Shown: positions 9,805 through 19,507, numbered from the stretch's first letter. The stretch is 64,000 bases of DNA from Spirochaetales bacterium (GCA_024233935.1 JACKOY010000011.1:60679-124678); one strand, 5' to 3'. Numbers and translations: made by a program. Notes: generated from the sequence alone by a model not told the origin.

Positions 9805-12800
9805 ATGGCCGGGATTATCGAACCGCCTATGGAATGGTCAGGTCTGCTCTTTCTCGACTACTACTCGGTTGGCTCCTTGATCGCGTTTTCCATGTCGATT
9901 GTGCTCACGGTTTTTTTGTTCGCCGTTCCACAAAAGTCAAAAGCCACGATCTATCTGGCTTTCGCCTTTGCGATGATCCCGCTTATGAACGTGGGGTATT
10001 TTTTTGGCTCCACGTTGTATCATCCCCTGGCCGCTTACCATCGACTGTTCACGGTCTGGGGCGGCTGCTATCTGGGCTTATTTATTACGGCGTTCTTTTT
10101 CCACTATCCCCGCAACTCTCATCCGCGGGTCGCAATGACTTATTTCGTATTTCTGTTCAGCCTGAACACGGCGGTTTCCTTGTTCTTCACGTATAGCGCG
10201 ATCAAGGCCGGACAGGTTTTCCACTTCAGCGGCCACTACTGGGATCTGGATTCCGATCAGGCCACTCGACTCGTCGCCCTCACGATCATGGTCAATTCGC
10301 TTTCCTGGACGATTGTCGGGTTGTGGCGGACCATCACCCTGCGCGGACGAGAACGTCTCTCCAGCTTTGGGACCTGGCTTTCCTTTTTTCTGGCGGGCAT
10401 GCTGCAAACGATCACGAACATCATGAGCCGGACGGGTTATCTGGATCGCGGCGTCTACCAGACGGCCTACAGTTTGAGCATCGTAATCGGGTTCTTTCTG
10501 ATCGCAGTCATCTACCTGAACAATACACGTGACCGGACCAGCTTTATGGCCCGGTTGATTGGTATCAGTCTTTTGACTCTGCTGCTGGTGTTTCAGGGAA
10601 TTAGCTATTTCACGCTCCGCGACACCGAATCAGGCCACGATTCAGATCGGCGCTATGAACAAGAGATCGCCCGATTGCGTCCGGATTTTCGTCCCGACAA
10701 CATCCGCTATATTCGGGAGTACTCCAATCCACTCGATGCGGGGACCAACACCTTTGAGCGAGAATCCGTAAACATTGATTTTCACGAACACCAGCCCGAA
10801 GTTTACTTCGCCTGGGTCCGAAGCGAAATTGAGGGGATTGGTTTCGATCCTGCTACCGTGGGACCAACTCTGGATCGCGTCTTTCAGAACGCTCCCGATT
10901 TCGCAAAGGGGTACGAAGCCCTTTTGCGTGGCGCCGCCGGGCGCGGTGCTGCGTCGGGCGATGATCTGATTCAGGCAGTCAGTCGTCACGAACGCGCCAT
11001 GGCGAAAATGACCTACGAAATTCGCCATGCGCCGGCGGCAGAAGTGGGCGCACAATTACAGGCGCTGCTGTCGGCAGAGCAGGGTCCGGAATTTGCTCCG
11101 TTTGTTTCCGCCATGAGTGCTGCTGTTCTGTCAACATCCCTTGAAGGCGAAGCCCTCCGCGCCTACGCGCTACGGTTTCTGGCCGGTATGCCGGCACCGA
11201 ACAGCCGGCGCTACAGATCGGATGCCGGTCAATCCGAAGAGAATGAGCGCCACTATGTGACGTACTTCCAGGTAGACTCCGAAGCCGGCACGATTCTGGA
11301 AACCGGTTTCTCCTATAGAGCGTTTCGCGAATACCTGCACCTGAGCGCCCTTCATCTCACGATGATGCTGTGTGCCCTCGTTTTCATTGTCGTGCTGGGT
11401 TTTCGCCTGTTCTTTCGCGGCGCACTCATCACGCCGCTCAACGTCCTGCTCGGTGGCGTACGGCAGGTCAACGAGGGCGATCTTTCGGTCGAAGTGCCCA
11501 TCAAGGTCGAGGACGAAATCGGTTTTCTTTCGCACTCCTTTAACGGGATGGTCGCTTCTATTCGCGAAGCCAAACGCAAACTTCAGGATTACGCTGACAA
11601 CCTTGAGGAAAAAGTGCGCGAGCGAACGGAGGAACTCCGCTCCACTCTGGGCAAAGTTCAGGAACTCAAGCAACAACAGGACGGCGATTACTTCCTGACC
11701 TCGCTTCTGATTCGGCCTCTGGGAGCAGACCGGTCCCATAGCGAAACGGTCTCGGTCGATTTTCTCGTACGCCAGAAAAAGAGATTCAAGTTCCGGAAGT
11801 GGGAAGAGGAAATCGGCGGCGACATCTGCATGGCCGATACGATTGAACTACGCGGAAAGAAACACACGGTTTTTCTGAATGCGGACGCCATGGGTAAGTC
11901 CATGCAGGGGGCCGGCGGGGCCCTGGTTCTGGGCGCCGTCTTTGAAGCCCTGATCGAACGCACGCAACTCTCGGGCGAGGCCCAGCGTCAATTTCCGGAG
12001 CGCTGGCTTAAGTATGCTTTCATTGAGCTGCACAAAGTTTTTGAGAGCTTCGATGGCAGCATGCTCGTTTCTCTTGCCGTCGGCCTCATTGAGGATGATA
12101 CCGGCCTGCTCTATTCGATCAATGCCGAGCATCCGTTTACCGTCATCTACCGCGGTGGGCAGGCACGTTTTCTGGAAGAGGTTACGGAATTTCGTAAGCT
12201 GGGAACTCCGGGGCTGAAGGGCTCAATGTACATTCGAACCTACCAGCTCGAGCCCGGAGACGTGCTGATTGCCGGGTCCGACGGACGCGATGACATTCGC
12301 ATCAAGAGTGACGATGGCAATACTTATATAGCCGACGACGAAACTGAGTTTTTGCGCGCGGTAGAGATCGCAGACGGTTTGCTCGGTCGAATCGTCAAGC
12401 ACCTGGAGAGTCGCGGGGAACTCACCGACGACCTATCTCTTCTGCGCCTGGCATATCGCGAAGACGCCCCGCCGGCGGAAATCGGCATGTCACAGGATGT
12501 GCGGGATTTGTACCAAAAGGCACGGGAGCTTTTCCGGGAGGAGAAAGGCGCCGAATCGGTGGCGCTTCTGGAAGACGCCGCTTCGCGCGAGGGTTCCACA
12601 CCCGATGTGCTGCGCACCCTTGCCGGCACGGCCGCGCGTATTCGCGATTATGAGAAAGCGGCCCGCTACGGAACCGAGTACGCCGCCCTGAGACCGGGCG
12701 ACACGGAGTTTTTGTTTTTGTTGTCCTACTCGCTTCGCAAGCTGGGTCGGATCGGCGAAGCTGCCGACTATGGTGAGCGGGTGCGATTACGCGAACCCGA

Positions 12801-12966
12801 TCATGTGCCCAACTTGATGAACCTGGCGCGATGTTATGTTCGTCTGGGCAACCCCAAAAGAGCGCAACAGATGGCGGAGCACGCCCTGTCCCGGGAGCCC
12901 GAAAACGAAGCCCTGCAACGGCTCTGCAATCAGCTGGAACAGGCCCGGGCCGCCTCGCAAAACTAG
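9805..12966 (+). CDS. Membrane PP2C/SpoIIE-type phosphatase with HAMP and TPR domains
   Basis: A 1053-residue sensor phosphatase. The N-terminus has about seven membrane helices (residues 10-250), then a large extracytoplasmic domain (about 275-510), another helix and a HAMP linker (LITPLNVLLGGVRQVNEGDL, about 533-585). A coiled coil (NLEEKVRERTEELRS) leads to a SpoIIE/PP2C domain (about 630-890) with EEIGGDICM for the metal site, DAMGKSMQGAGG and the late SDGRDD and LTDDLSLL motifs. The last 150 residues are TPR repeats. It should dephosphorylate Ser/Thr phosphoproteins, such as anti-sigma-factor antagonists, in response to an envelope signal. The nearby degenerate kinase-like protein is a possible pathway partner, by position only. 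Confidence 0.92.
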   Translation: MAGIIEPPMEWSGLLFLDYYSVGSLIAFSMSIVLTVFLFAVPQKSKATIYLAFAFAMIPLMNVGYFFGSTLYHPLAAYHRLFTVWGGCYLGLFITAFFFHYPRNSHPRVAMTYFVFLFSLNTAVSLFFTYSAIKAGQVFHFSGHYWDLDSDQATRLVALTIMVNSLSWTIVGLWRTITLRGRERLSSFGTWLSFFLAGMLQTITNIMSRTGYLDRGVYQTAYSLSIVIGFFLIAVIYLNNTRDRTSFMARLIGISLLTLLLVFQGISYFTLRDTESGHDSDRRYEQEIARLRPDFRPDNIRYIREYSNPLDAGTNTFERESVNIDFHEHQPEVYFAWVRSEIEGIGFDPATVGPTLDRVFQNAPDFAKGYEALLRGAAGRGAASGDDLIQAVSRHERAMAKMTYEIRHAPAAEVGAQLQALLSAEQGPEFAPFVSAMSAAVLSTSLEGEALRAYALRFLAGMPAPNSRRYRSDAGQSEENERHYVTYFQVDSEAGTILETGFSYRAFREYLHLSALHLTMMLCALVFIVVLGFRLFFRGALITPLNVLLGGVRQVNEGDLSVEVPIKVEDEIGFLSHSFNGMVASIREAKRKLQDYADNLEEKVRERTEELRSTLGKVQELKQQQDGDYFLTSLLIRPLGADRSHSETVSVDFLVRQKKRFKFRKWEEEIGGDICMADTIELRGKKHTVFLNADAMGKSMQGAGGALVLGAVFEALIERTQLSGEAQRQFPERWLKYAFIELHKVFESFDGSMLVSLAVGLIEDDTGLLYSINAEHPFTVIYRGGQARFLEEVTEFRKLGTPGLKGSMYIRTYQLEPGDVLIAGSDGRDDIRIKSDDGNTYIADDETEFLRAVEIADGLLGRIVKHLESRGELTDDLSLLRLAYREDAPPAEIGMSQDVRDLYQKARELFREEKGAESVALLEDAASREGSTPDVLRTLAGTAARIRDYEKAARYGTEYAALRPGDTEFLFLLSYSLRKLGRIGEAADYGERVRLREPDHVPNLMNLARCYVRLGNPKRAQQMAEHALSREPENEALQRLCNQLEQARAASQN

Positions 12967-12990
12967 ATCCGATCCGCAAGCAAACAAGAC

Positions 12991-14385
12991 TCAGTCGTCA
13001 TGTGCCGTAGCACGTCGATCGTCCAGGGCCCACTTTTTCACGGCGACGGTCTTTTTCATATTCTCAAGCACGGCCACGGTCACGTCCTGGAAGAGGACGT
13101 TGATTTCACTTTCCCGACCGCGTTCGATCATATCGTCGAGCAGGAAGTCCACGACATCGTCGATTGTTTCACGACCCCGGTCTCCCTGGAGGTTCTGGGC
13201 CAGCGTGTCACTTATGGCCTGATAAACAGCCACCCCGATCTCGCGGGTCAGTCGCTCTTTAATGAAGCCCGGGACCACTGTCAGGGACGGCACACGTCGA
13301 GCGGCGTCCTCGAGGCTACGGCTGAGCATCCGCTCCATCTGGGGACGGCCCGGCTGCCCGGCCGCAAACCGCGCCACACTTTCGGCAACCAGGCGCTTGA
13401 TCTCTTCCCGCCTGGGCTCCAGCGCCGAAACGAAAATATCAACGGATGTGCCCGAACGCACTTCATCCTGCATCTCTTTGAGAATTCGAATGGCGACCAG
13501 ATCCGAGATCTCTTCCGTAATAATGTCTCGATAGCGCTTAATCGTCCGGCTGATAATGTCATCGCCCACATTCGTGAATTCACTGCGGTGTAGTCGCATG
13601 TAAATGGAAGCGATCCGAAATAATCGAAAGAAACGAAACTCGGTCAGTGGCAGGAGCCCCAGCACGTCGTACCAATTATACAAAGGAAAAAGGAACCAGC
13701 GCAGCACGGTCCGGCGGCGCACCGCGATCACCCAGCGCACGAGAAACTCAATCAAAAACAAGGTCAAGAACGGCCCATCCAGAAGAAAGTACCAGTCCAC
13801 AAAGCGCCCGTAGCGATCCACCTCACGCTCAAAGTTTACAAGCAACAGGGGACGCAGCAAATCGGCCTGAGTGGCTCTTCGTCCGCGCAAAGCCGCGTCG
13901 TTGTCCGGGTCAAAACCAAAATAGAACCGCTCCGTGAGAGCCTGGAATCCCGGCATCTGGTCGCTCTGCAACTGCCCGTCCTGCACCAATCGCTCTGCCA
14001 GGGCATCTTCCAGAGCAAAGTACCGACCTGAGAGGCCGGCGCCATCGAACGGATTTTCCCCTTCCATTTTGGCGGCCAGCCGGAGCAGCTCGCTTCGAAA
14101 AGGTTCTACTTCGACGGGGCCCGGCCCTCTGGTAGCCAGATAGTCGAGCCACCGTTCGCTGACATCCAGGTAGCGGCCGGTCACCCGATGCGGCACGATG
14201 CCCTTTACCGGATCGTAGACGCGCGTCAATGCGGGCATGTACAAACGATAGTACGGTCGCGCAATAAAGTAGGTCCAGTCAAAGGCGATCAACAGCAGGT
14301 TCACAACCGCCACAAGCACCATGAACAGGTCCCAGACCACCCGCAAACGTGGCCCGCGCTTGAGTATTTCGCCAACTTTCAGCAT
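12991..14385 (-). CDS. Membrane protein with voltage-sensor-like segment
   Basis: A 464-residue protein with one N-terminal helix (about 18-38), a soluble stretch, then a membrane block (about 205-290). That block resembles S2-S4 of voltage-gated channels: an acidic LIEFLVRWVIAVRRR helix, the NWYDVLGLLPL turn seen in S3, and an Arg-spaced FRFFRLFRIASIYMRLHR helix like S4. No pore loop or S5-S6 pair follows. The C-terminal 180 residues are a helical cytoplasmic domain. It may sense voltage without conducting, or be a structural look-alike. The gene is convergent with the PP2C gene (24-base gap). Confidence 0.7.
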   Translation of the reverse strand: MLKVGEILKRGPRLRVVWDLFMVLVAVVNLLLIAFDWTYFIARPYYRLYMPALTRVYDPVKGIVPHRVTGRYLDVSERWLDYLATRGPGPVEVEPFRSELLRLAAKMEGENPFDGAGLSGRYFALEDALAERLVQDGQLQSDQMPGFQALTERFYFGFDPDNDAALRGRRATQADLLRPLLLVNFEREVDRYGRFVDWYFLLDGPFLTLFLIEFLVRWVIAVRRRTVLRWFLFPLYNWYDVLGLLPLTEFRFFRLFRIASIYMRLHRSEFTNVGDDIISRTIKRYRDIITEEISDLVAIRILKEMQDEVRSGTSVDIFVSALEPRREEIKRLVAESVARFAAGQPGRPQMERMLSRSLEDAARRVPSLTVVPGFIKERLTREIGVAVYQAISDTLAQNLQGDRGRETIDDVVDFLLDDMIERGRESEINVLFQDVTVAVLENMKKTVAVKKWALDDRRATAHDD

Positions 14386-14539
14386 GAACTCACCGTCTCA
14401 GGGAAACTAAGCAACGGACGGATCGGAGCAAGAACTTTCTCGTAGCGACGCAACAATAGCGCTCAGGAAACGGTTGACCCTGAGTCACGAGCGACCAGTC
14501 TACTGGAAACCGGGCTCCATTGCCTTCCTGGAGGACACG

Positions 14540-15040
14540 ATGCATTCTCAAACTATTGTTCGTATTCAGATTCTGGTCGCAACGGCGATGATCTGTCTCG
14601 CCACAACGCCCATGCCGGCACAAACCAGCGTAACCATGGACGCCGACGATCGTCGTGCAGTCGAAGTCATCAACGCCTTCATGCAGGCGACAACCGCCAA
14701 CGCCGATCTGCAGGCAGCCGCAATCGCCGTCCTGCCCTTCGTGCACAGCAGTCTTATGAATCGTGATCGAAACAACCTGGGTCAGGACGAGCTGAACTAT
14801 CAGTTCAAGAAGGCCCACAGCAATGCCGGCTTCTACCGTATTCCGGTCGTAGTAACCCGCATCCAGCAGCTCAACACCTCCGAGATTGGACACCCGTCAG
14901 TGGGCACGTACGAACGGGGCCGCGAGCGAAAATACTGGGTCGCAAAGCGGGAAGGTGTAGCGGGTTTGCCGGCGCCAATCGTGGTGTTCTTTCCCGAGTC
15001 GGGGGGCGATCCTAAAATCAGTTACGTCGGCAGCCTTTGA
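14540..15040 (+). CDS. Secreted protein of unknown function
   Basis: The ATG at 14540 follows a strong GGAGGA site five bases upstream and begins a signal peptide (MHSQTIVRIQILVATAMICL, cleavage near the PAQ after TTPMP). The mature part is about 140 residues, starts with a helical segment rich in Ala and Asp and ends with beta-like strands. I recognise no domain. The stop codon is followed directly by the TTG start of the FolM-like gene, so it heads or joins the folate operon, perhaps only by position. Confidence 0.7.
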   Translation: MHSQTIVRIQILVATAMICLATTPMPAQTSVTMDADDRRAVEVINAFMQATTANADLQAAAIAVLPFVHSSLMNRDRNNLGQDELNYQFKKAHSNAGFYRIPVVVTRIQQLNTSEIGHPSVGTYERGRERKYWVAKREGVAGLPAPIVVFFPESGGDPKISYVGSL

Positions 15041-15841
15041 TTGTCGGACATTCAATCGGCCGTGCACTCAAAGCGTGAAGGCGGTGTTGCGCTCGTCACC
15101 GGGGCAGGGACGCGCCTCGGTCGGGCGGTCGCGCTTTTCCTTGCCGGGCTCGACTATGTCATCGCGGTGCACTACAACACGTCCACTGAGGGCGCCGCGT
15201 CCACGGTACGCGAAATTCAGGAGCGAGGCGGACACGCGGAATCTTTTCCATGCGATTTTGCAGACGCGCGCAATTGCGCCGGGCTGATGCAGCAGGCCGG
15301 CCAGGCGCTGGGGACGATTACACTTCTCGTAAATTGCGCGTCGGCCTATGACCAGGCGCCAATCCGCGAAACGGACACGGAATTGCTACGCCGCGAGTTC
15401 GAGGCAAATCTGATTGCGCCGTTTCAACTCATCCGGGCCTTCGCGGATCAGACCAATGCCGGCATGGTCGTAAACTTCATTGACAACAAAACCGCGTTTG
15501 TCCAGCCCGACTACGCGGCCTACTTGCTCTCGAAGCATGCGCTGGCGCACCTGACCGAAATGGCGGCCGCCGAACTCGGCCCCGGCATTCGCGTGAACGG
15601 TATTGCGCCCGGGGTCATCCTGCCCCCCGAAAGACGCAACGAGGAATACATTCGATGGCGGGCGGACGGAATTCCGATTGGCCGAACCGGCGAGGTTGCC
15701 CACATACTGAGCGCGCTGCGTTTTCTGATAGAAAACGAGTTTGTCAATGGCCAGATCCTTCGGGTCGATGGCGGTGAATCAGTACTGCGACCGGGCCGTC
15801 ACGCGGGCAACTATCCCGGTCACCCTGATCGGCAGCCATGA
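15041..15841 (+). CDS. Pteridine reductase / FolM-like short-chain dehydrogenase
   Basis: A 266-residue SDR. The cofactor loop reads TGAGTRLGR, which is the TGxxxRxG form typical of pteridine reductase and FolM rather than the usual TGxxxGxG. The Arg favours NADPH. The catalytic YLLSK matches YxxxK, LVNCASAYD replaces NNAG, and RVNGIAPG and LRVDGG complete the family pattern. It would reduce dihydromonapterin or dihydrofolate-type pterins. The four-base overlap with folK supports a pterin role. The TTG start touches the previous stop; a GTG at 15062 is the alternative start. Confidence 0.82.
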   Translation: MSDIQSAVHSKREGGVALVTGAGTRLGRAVALFLAGLDYVIAVHYNTSTEGAASTVREIQERGGHAESFPCDFADARNCAGLMQQAGQALGTITLLVNCASAYDQAPIRETDTELLRREFEANLIAPFQLIRAFADQTNAGMVVNFIDNKTAFVQPDYAAYLLSKHALAHLTEMAAAELGPGIRVNGIAPGVILPPERRNEEYIRWRADGIPIGRTGEVAHILSALRFLIENEFVNGQILRVDGGESVLRPGRHAGNYPGHPDRQP

Positions 15842-16251
15842 AGAAGCATCAGGTCATCATTGCGGTCGGATCCAATATTGAACCGGAACGACACGTGTCC
15901 GAAGCGGGTCGAATTCTCGAAGCCGAACAAAGACTGATCGGCCGCAGCGCTTTTCGTCGTACGACGCCGGTCGGTTTCACGGATCAGGCCGACTTTCTAA
16001 ACGGCGCTTTTTTAATCGAAACCGATCTCGACCCCGTTGCCCTGAAAGCCTACCTGAAAGAGGTCGAGCAGCGCCTGGGGCGGGTGCGCGGCCCCATCCG
16101 GTCCGGCCCCCGGACCATCGACCTTGATATCACGGTCTGGGATGGACAGATCGTGCATGAAGACTATCACGCCCACAGCCACACACGAATCCCCGTGGAT
16201 GAGCTTCTGCACCGATTCCAGATCAGCGTCGCCTCCGAAAGCGAAAGCTAA
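15838..16251 (+). CDS. folK: 6-hydroxymethyl-7,8-dihydropterin pyrophosphokinase (HPPK)
   Basis: Transfers pyrophosphate from ATP to 6-hydroxymethyl-dihydropterin in folate synthesis. The 137-residue protein opens with VGSNIEPERH (the GSN motif), has the substrate-binding TTPVGFTDQADFLNGAF region and the signature RTIDLDITVWDG, whose two aspartates bind magnesium. It is somewhat shorter than the 150-160 residue E. coli type because the C-terminus is trimmed. The ATG overlaps the stop of the upstream reductase (ATGA), so the two are translationally coupled. No other folate gene is in the window. Confidence 0.9.
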   Translation: MKKHQVIIAVGSNIEPERHVSEAGRILEAEQRLIGRSAFRRTTPVGFTDQADFLNGAFLIETDLDPVALKAYLKEVEQRLGRVRGPIRSGPRTIDLDITVWDGQIVHEDYHAHSHTRIPVDELLHRFQISVASESES

Positions 16252-16304
16252 AAGCCCCACAAAACCGATTGCCGCGTGAGGCCTGTGGAGCATTTGTCTA
16301 CACC

Positions 16305-17090
16305 ATGGCCGAATTGATCCGCACCGAAATCCACCAGCACACCCTGGAGATCACCTTTGATCGCCCCAAAGAACGCAATGCCTTCAACGTGGAGATGCTG
16401 CAGCAGCTTGCGAATGCATTTACGCAACTTGAAGACAACCCGGAGTTGCGCGTGGCGGTCATCCTGGCGGCTGGAAAACACTTCACGCTGGGCCTCGACC
16501 TGGAAGACGTGGCCGCCCACATGCGCAAACACCGCTCGTATCCCATCCACGGCGAAAACATTGTCGATCCCTGGGCGATCGTGGGTAGAGAACGAAAGAA
16601 ACCGGTGATTGTGGCCGCCCACGGTTTTTGTTTTACCCTCGGCATCGAACTGATGCTTGCGAGCGAAATCCGCCTGGCAGCGCCAAGCACCCGCTTCGCG
16701 CAGATGGAAGTGCAACGGGGCATCATGCCCTTTGGCGGCGCCACCATACGCATGCCGCGCGAGTTCGGTTGGGGCAACGCCATGCGCTACCTCTTGACCG
16801 GCGACGTCTTCAGCGCCGAGGAGGCGCTTCGCCTCGGCCTTGTTCAGGAAATTGTCGAACAGGATCGACTGCGTGAAAGGGCTCTCGAGCTGGCCGGTCG
16901 CGTGGCGGCCCAGGCGCCCCTCGCCGTGCAGGCCACCCTGGCCAACGCTCGCCTGGGGGCCCGTGAGGGCCTCGCGGCCGCCGCCGAACGACTGCTCAAA
17001 ATCACGACCGAGCTGATGGATACGGAAGACGCCGAAGAAGGCGTACGCTCGTTCGTGGAAAAACGAGCCGCACAATTCAAGGGACGCTGA
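16305..17090 (+). CDS. Enoyl-CoA hydratase/isomerase family protein
   Basis: A 261-residue crotonase-fold protein; the ATG at 16305 (MAELIRTEIH) is preferred over a longer frame from 16269. The CoA oxyanion segment AAGKHFTLGLDLEDV and the GFCFTLGIELMLASEI helix are in place. Both acid/base glutamates of the hydratase family are retained, in GIELML and FAQMEVQRGI. Crotonase-type hydratases add water to trans-2-enoyl-CoA in fatty-acid degradation, but several crotonases have other reactions and the substrate is not shown here. It stands between folK and srkA with short gaps. Confidence 0.85.
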   Translation: MAELIRTEIHQHTLEITFDRPKERNAFNVEMLQQLANAFTQLEDNPELRVAVILAAGKHFTLGLDLEDVAAHMRKHRSYPIHGENIVDPWAIVGRERKKPVIVAAHGFCFTLGIELMLASEIRLAAPSTRFAQMEVQRGIMPFGGATIRMPREFGWGNAMRYLLTGDVFSAEEALRLGLVQEIVEQDRLRERALELAGRVAAQAPLAVQATLANARLGAREGLAAAAERLLKITTELMDTEDAEEGVRSFVEKRAAQFKGR

Positions 17091-17104
17091 AAGATCCCAT
17101 TCGC

Positions 17105-18169
17105 ATGCAGCCCGGCGAGTTTTTTTTCCAGCTCACGCCCGAGCGCGTACTGGAGGCAGTGGAATCCGCGGGCTTCGAGCCCAGCGGGCATTGTACGCCT
17201 CTGAACAGTCTGGAGAACCGGGTCTTCGACGTGCGCCTCGAAGGGGGCGAGCACGTTGTGGCAAAGTTTTATCGTCCGGGACGCTGGAGCCAGAGGCAGA
17301 TTCAGGAAGAACATGACTTTCTCGGGGAGCTTGTAACGGCAGGCATTCCAGTCTGCGCGCCGGTAGCGCTCTTGAATGGCCATACGATCGATCAGGTGCA
17401 AGAAATCCATTACGCGATCTGGCCCCGTACCGGCGGCCGCAGCGTCGACGAATTCACCGACGAACATTTTCAGATTCTGGGTCGGCTTCTGGCGCGCATC
17501 CACAACGTCGGCGACACCCGAACACAAAGCGAGCGACCGCCTTTGAACGGGCGCACTTACGGCCTGGACTGCCTGGCCTACCTCGAAGAAAGTGCGATGC
17601 TGCCGGCCGGTCTGCAAACACGCTATCGTGCAGCGGTTGAAGAGGTCGCCCGTAACTTCGAGCGACTCGCCGAAGATGTTCCGGTGCATCGCATACACGC
17701 CGATTGCCACATCGGGAACTTGCTTTCGGGAAACGACGGTTGGTTTTTTCTGGACTTTGACGATTTCTGCGTTGGCCCGGCGGTCCAGGACATCTGGATG
17801 CTGGCTCCCGCCACCGACGATCGCGGCCGCTACGAACGCGAACTGTTGCTGGAAGCCTACCGGCAATTCCGACCCTTTGAAGACCACTGGTTACAGCTGA
17901 TTGCGCCGCTTCGTGCGCTGCGTTACATTCGCTACGCGGCCTGGATCGCGCGACGCTGGGAAGATCCCGCCTTCCCGGAAGCCTTCCCGCAGTTCGGGAC
18001 CGAAGAATACTGGGAACAGGAAACCCTGGACCTGGAACAGGAGCTGCGTCGGTTCGGACGCGCAGGTGCGGACGAAAGTACGGAGCGCGCCGGGCAGCCG
18101 CAAGAGGAACTGACGAACAAAGACTTCTTCTGGGATTGGGAGGAGGACCAAAGTCCAAAAAACGGATGA
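17105..18169 (+). CDS. srkA: Stress response kinase A (YihE/SrkA family)
   Basis: A 354-residue eukaryote-like small-molecule/protein kinase fold. VVAKFYRPGRW carries the ATP-binding Lys, HRIHADCHIGNLL is the catalytic loop with the Asp and Asn intact, and FLDFDDFCVGPAVQDIWML is the metal-binding DFD plus the very characteristic SrkA segment. E. coli SrkA counters MazEF-mediated death and responds to envelope stress through Cpx. The last 30 residues are an acidic tail not present in E. coli (about 328 residues). The stop overlaps the next lipoprotein start (ATGA), so the two are co-expressed. Confidence 0.92.
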   Translation: MQPGEFFFQLTPERVLEAVESAGFEPSGHCTPLNSLENRVFDVRLEGGEHVVAKFYRPGRWSQRQIQEEHDFLGELVTAGIPVCAPVALLNGHTIDQVQEIHYAIWPRTGGRSVDEFTDEHFQILGRLLARIHNVGDTRTQSERPPLNGRTYGLDCLAYLEESAMLPAGLQTRYRAAVEEVARNFERLAEDVPVHRIHADCHIGNLLSGNDGWFFLDFDDFCVGPAVQDIWMLAPATDDRGRYERELLLEAYRQFRPFEDHWLQLIAPLRALRYIRYAAWIARRWEDPAFPEAFPQFGTEEYWEQETLDLEQELRRFGRAGADESTERAGQPQEELTNKDFFWDWEEDQSPKNG

Positions 18170-18612
18170 CAGTCCCTCCCCGCGGACGAGCCTGGTGTAT
18201 GCTTTCGGCCACAATCCGGCTTTCCTCACTAGTCGCCCTGCTCGCCGGATCCATACTGTTCGTGCGGTGCGCGGGACAACTTCGACCCGATCAAATGCTA
18301 CCGAACACGCGCTGGCTCTGCAATCAGGTTGTGGACGGCCAGCCCGTGCAGCACATTGAAGAGTTCGGCGAAGGCGGGCGCTACGTGGAATACTTCATGG
18401 CCCAGGGACGCTGGACCGACGACCCCAGTGATAGCGCCACCTATGCAGTTCAGGACAACCGCATCGTTTTTGAGTTCCGGGATCAGAACTACGGGGACTC
18501 CACAATCCAGAGCGAAATTTTACAGCTGACCGACGAGCAACTTGTGACCCGGGACCTCGGAGATCCGCCCGAACAAATCACCTGCCAGCGTTTTACAGGC
18601 AATCTGAACTGA
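18166..18612 (+). CDS. Putative lipoprotein
   Basis: A protein of about 148 residues with the ATG overlapping the srkA stop. A second ATG at 18199 begins the hydrophobic signal MLSATIRLSSLVALLAGS directly and may be the true start. The signal ends in FVRC, an acceptable spirochaetal lipobox, so the mature protein is probably lipidated. The mature part of about 110 residues looks like a small beta-barrel or lipocalin-like domain (WLCNQVVDGQPV, YVEYFMAQGRW, RIVFEFRD, CQRF), with two cysteines that could pair. The function is not known. Confidence 0.65.
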   Translation: MTVPPRGRAWCMLSATIRLSSLVALLAGSILFVRCAGQLRPDQMLPNTRWLCNQVVDGQPVQHIEEFGEGGRYVEYFMAQGRWTDDPSDSATYAVQDNRIVFEFRDQNYGDSTIQSEILQLTDEQLVTRDLGDPPEQITCQRFTGNLN

Positions 18613-18646
18613 CGCAGGCGTTTTTGCCGGCCCGGTGCGGCCTCTT

Positions 18647-19507
18647 TCAGACCAACGCTTTCTTTTGGAGTCCTTCGTAGCTTTCCACCCGTCGGTCGCG
18701 CAGAAAAGGCCAGGCCCGACGCGTTTCTTCCACAAGACGCAGGTCCAGATTGCTGAACACGATCTCCTCTGCTTCCCCCGCGCGGTAGAGCACGCGCCCA
18801 AAAGGATCACAAACAAAGGAACGCCCGAAGAAGGTAATGCCATCTTCCCGCCCAACCCGGTTCGTCGCGCACACAAACACGCCGTTGGCAATGGCGTGGC
18901 CGCGTTGTACGGTTTCCCAGGCGTCGTGCTGGGCGTCTCCCAACGCCTCCCGTTCGTCATCCTGCCAGCCAATCGCGGTCGGATAGAAGAGCACCTCGGC
19001 GCCGGCCAGAGCTGCGGCGCGGGCCGCTTCCGGAAACCACTGGTCCCAGCAAATCAAAACGGCCAGCCGCCCATGACGCGTGTCCCACACACGAAAGCCT
19101 AGATCTCCAGGAGAAAAGTAGTATTTTTCGTAGTACCCCGGATCGTCGGGTATGTGCATCTTACGATAGGAACCCATCAAGGATCCGTCGGCGTCGATGA
19201 CGACCGCCGTGTTGTGGTACAAACCTGCCAGTCGACGTTCGAAGAGACTTGCGATAATCACAATCGAGAGCTCCGCCGCCAGTGCACCCAGCGCTTCGGT
19301 GGTCGGGCCCGGAATCGATTCCGCCAGATCAAAGTTCGCGCTCTCTTCGCTCTGACAGAAATAGCGGGAGGCATAGAGTTCCTGGGTGCAGACCACCCGG
19401 GCGCCACCGGCGGCGGCCTCGCGAATGCGCTCCAGAGTTCTGCTTCGATTCCTTTCCGGATCGGCGCTGGCTGTGCTCTGGATCAAAGCGACGCGAATCT
19501 CACTCAT
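18647..19507 (-). CDS. aguB: N-carbamoylputrescine amidase
   Basis: A nitrilase-superfamily amidase that hydrolyses N-carbamoylputrescine to putrescine, CO2 and ammonia in the agmatine deiminase route. The ATG at 19507 gives a 286-residue protein of normal length; longer starts add junk. The catalytic triad is Glu43 (CTQELYAS), Lys116 (YRKMHIPDDP) and Cys153 (LICWDQWFPEAAR). The YRKMHIPDDPGYYEKYYFSP and DQWFPEAAR strings are characteristic of AguB rather than other nitrilases. The partner agmatine deiminase gene aguA is not in the window. The gene is convergent with the srkA operon. Confidence 0.92.
   Translation of the reverse strand: MSEIRVALIQSTASADPERNRSRTLERIREAAAGGARVVCTQELYASRYFCQSEESANFDLAESIPGPTTEALGALAAELSIVIIASLFERRLAGLYHNTAVVIDADGSLMGSYRKMHIPDDPGYYEKYYFSPGDLGFRVWDTRHGRLAVLICWDQWFPEAARAAALAGAEVLFYPTAIGWQDDEREALGDAQHDAWETVQRGHAIANGVFVCATNRVGREDGITFFGRSFVCDPFGRVLYRAGEAEEIVFSNLDLRLVEETRRAWPFLRDRRVESYEGLQKKALV

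Noticed and set aside
13000..13593. 197-codon plus-strand frame
   Set aside because: Antisense to the voltage-sensor-like gene; no RBS and no domain.
16248..17887. Long minus-strand frames of 275 and 347 codons
   Set aside because: Antisense to enoyl-CoA hydratase and srkA, both with catalytic motifs.
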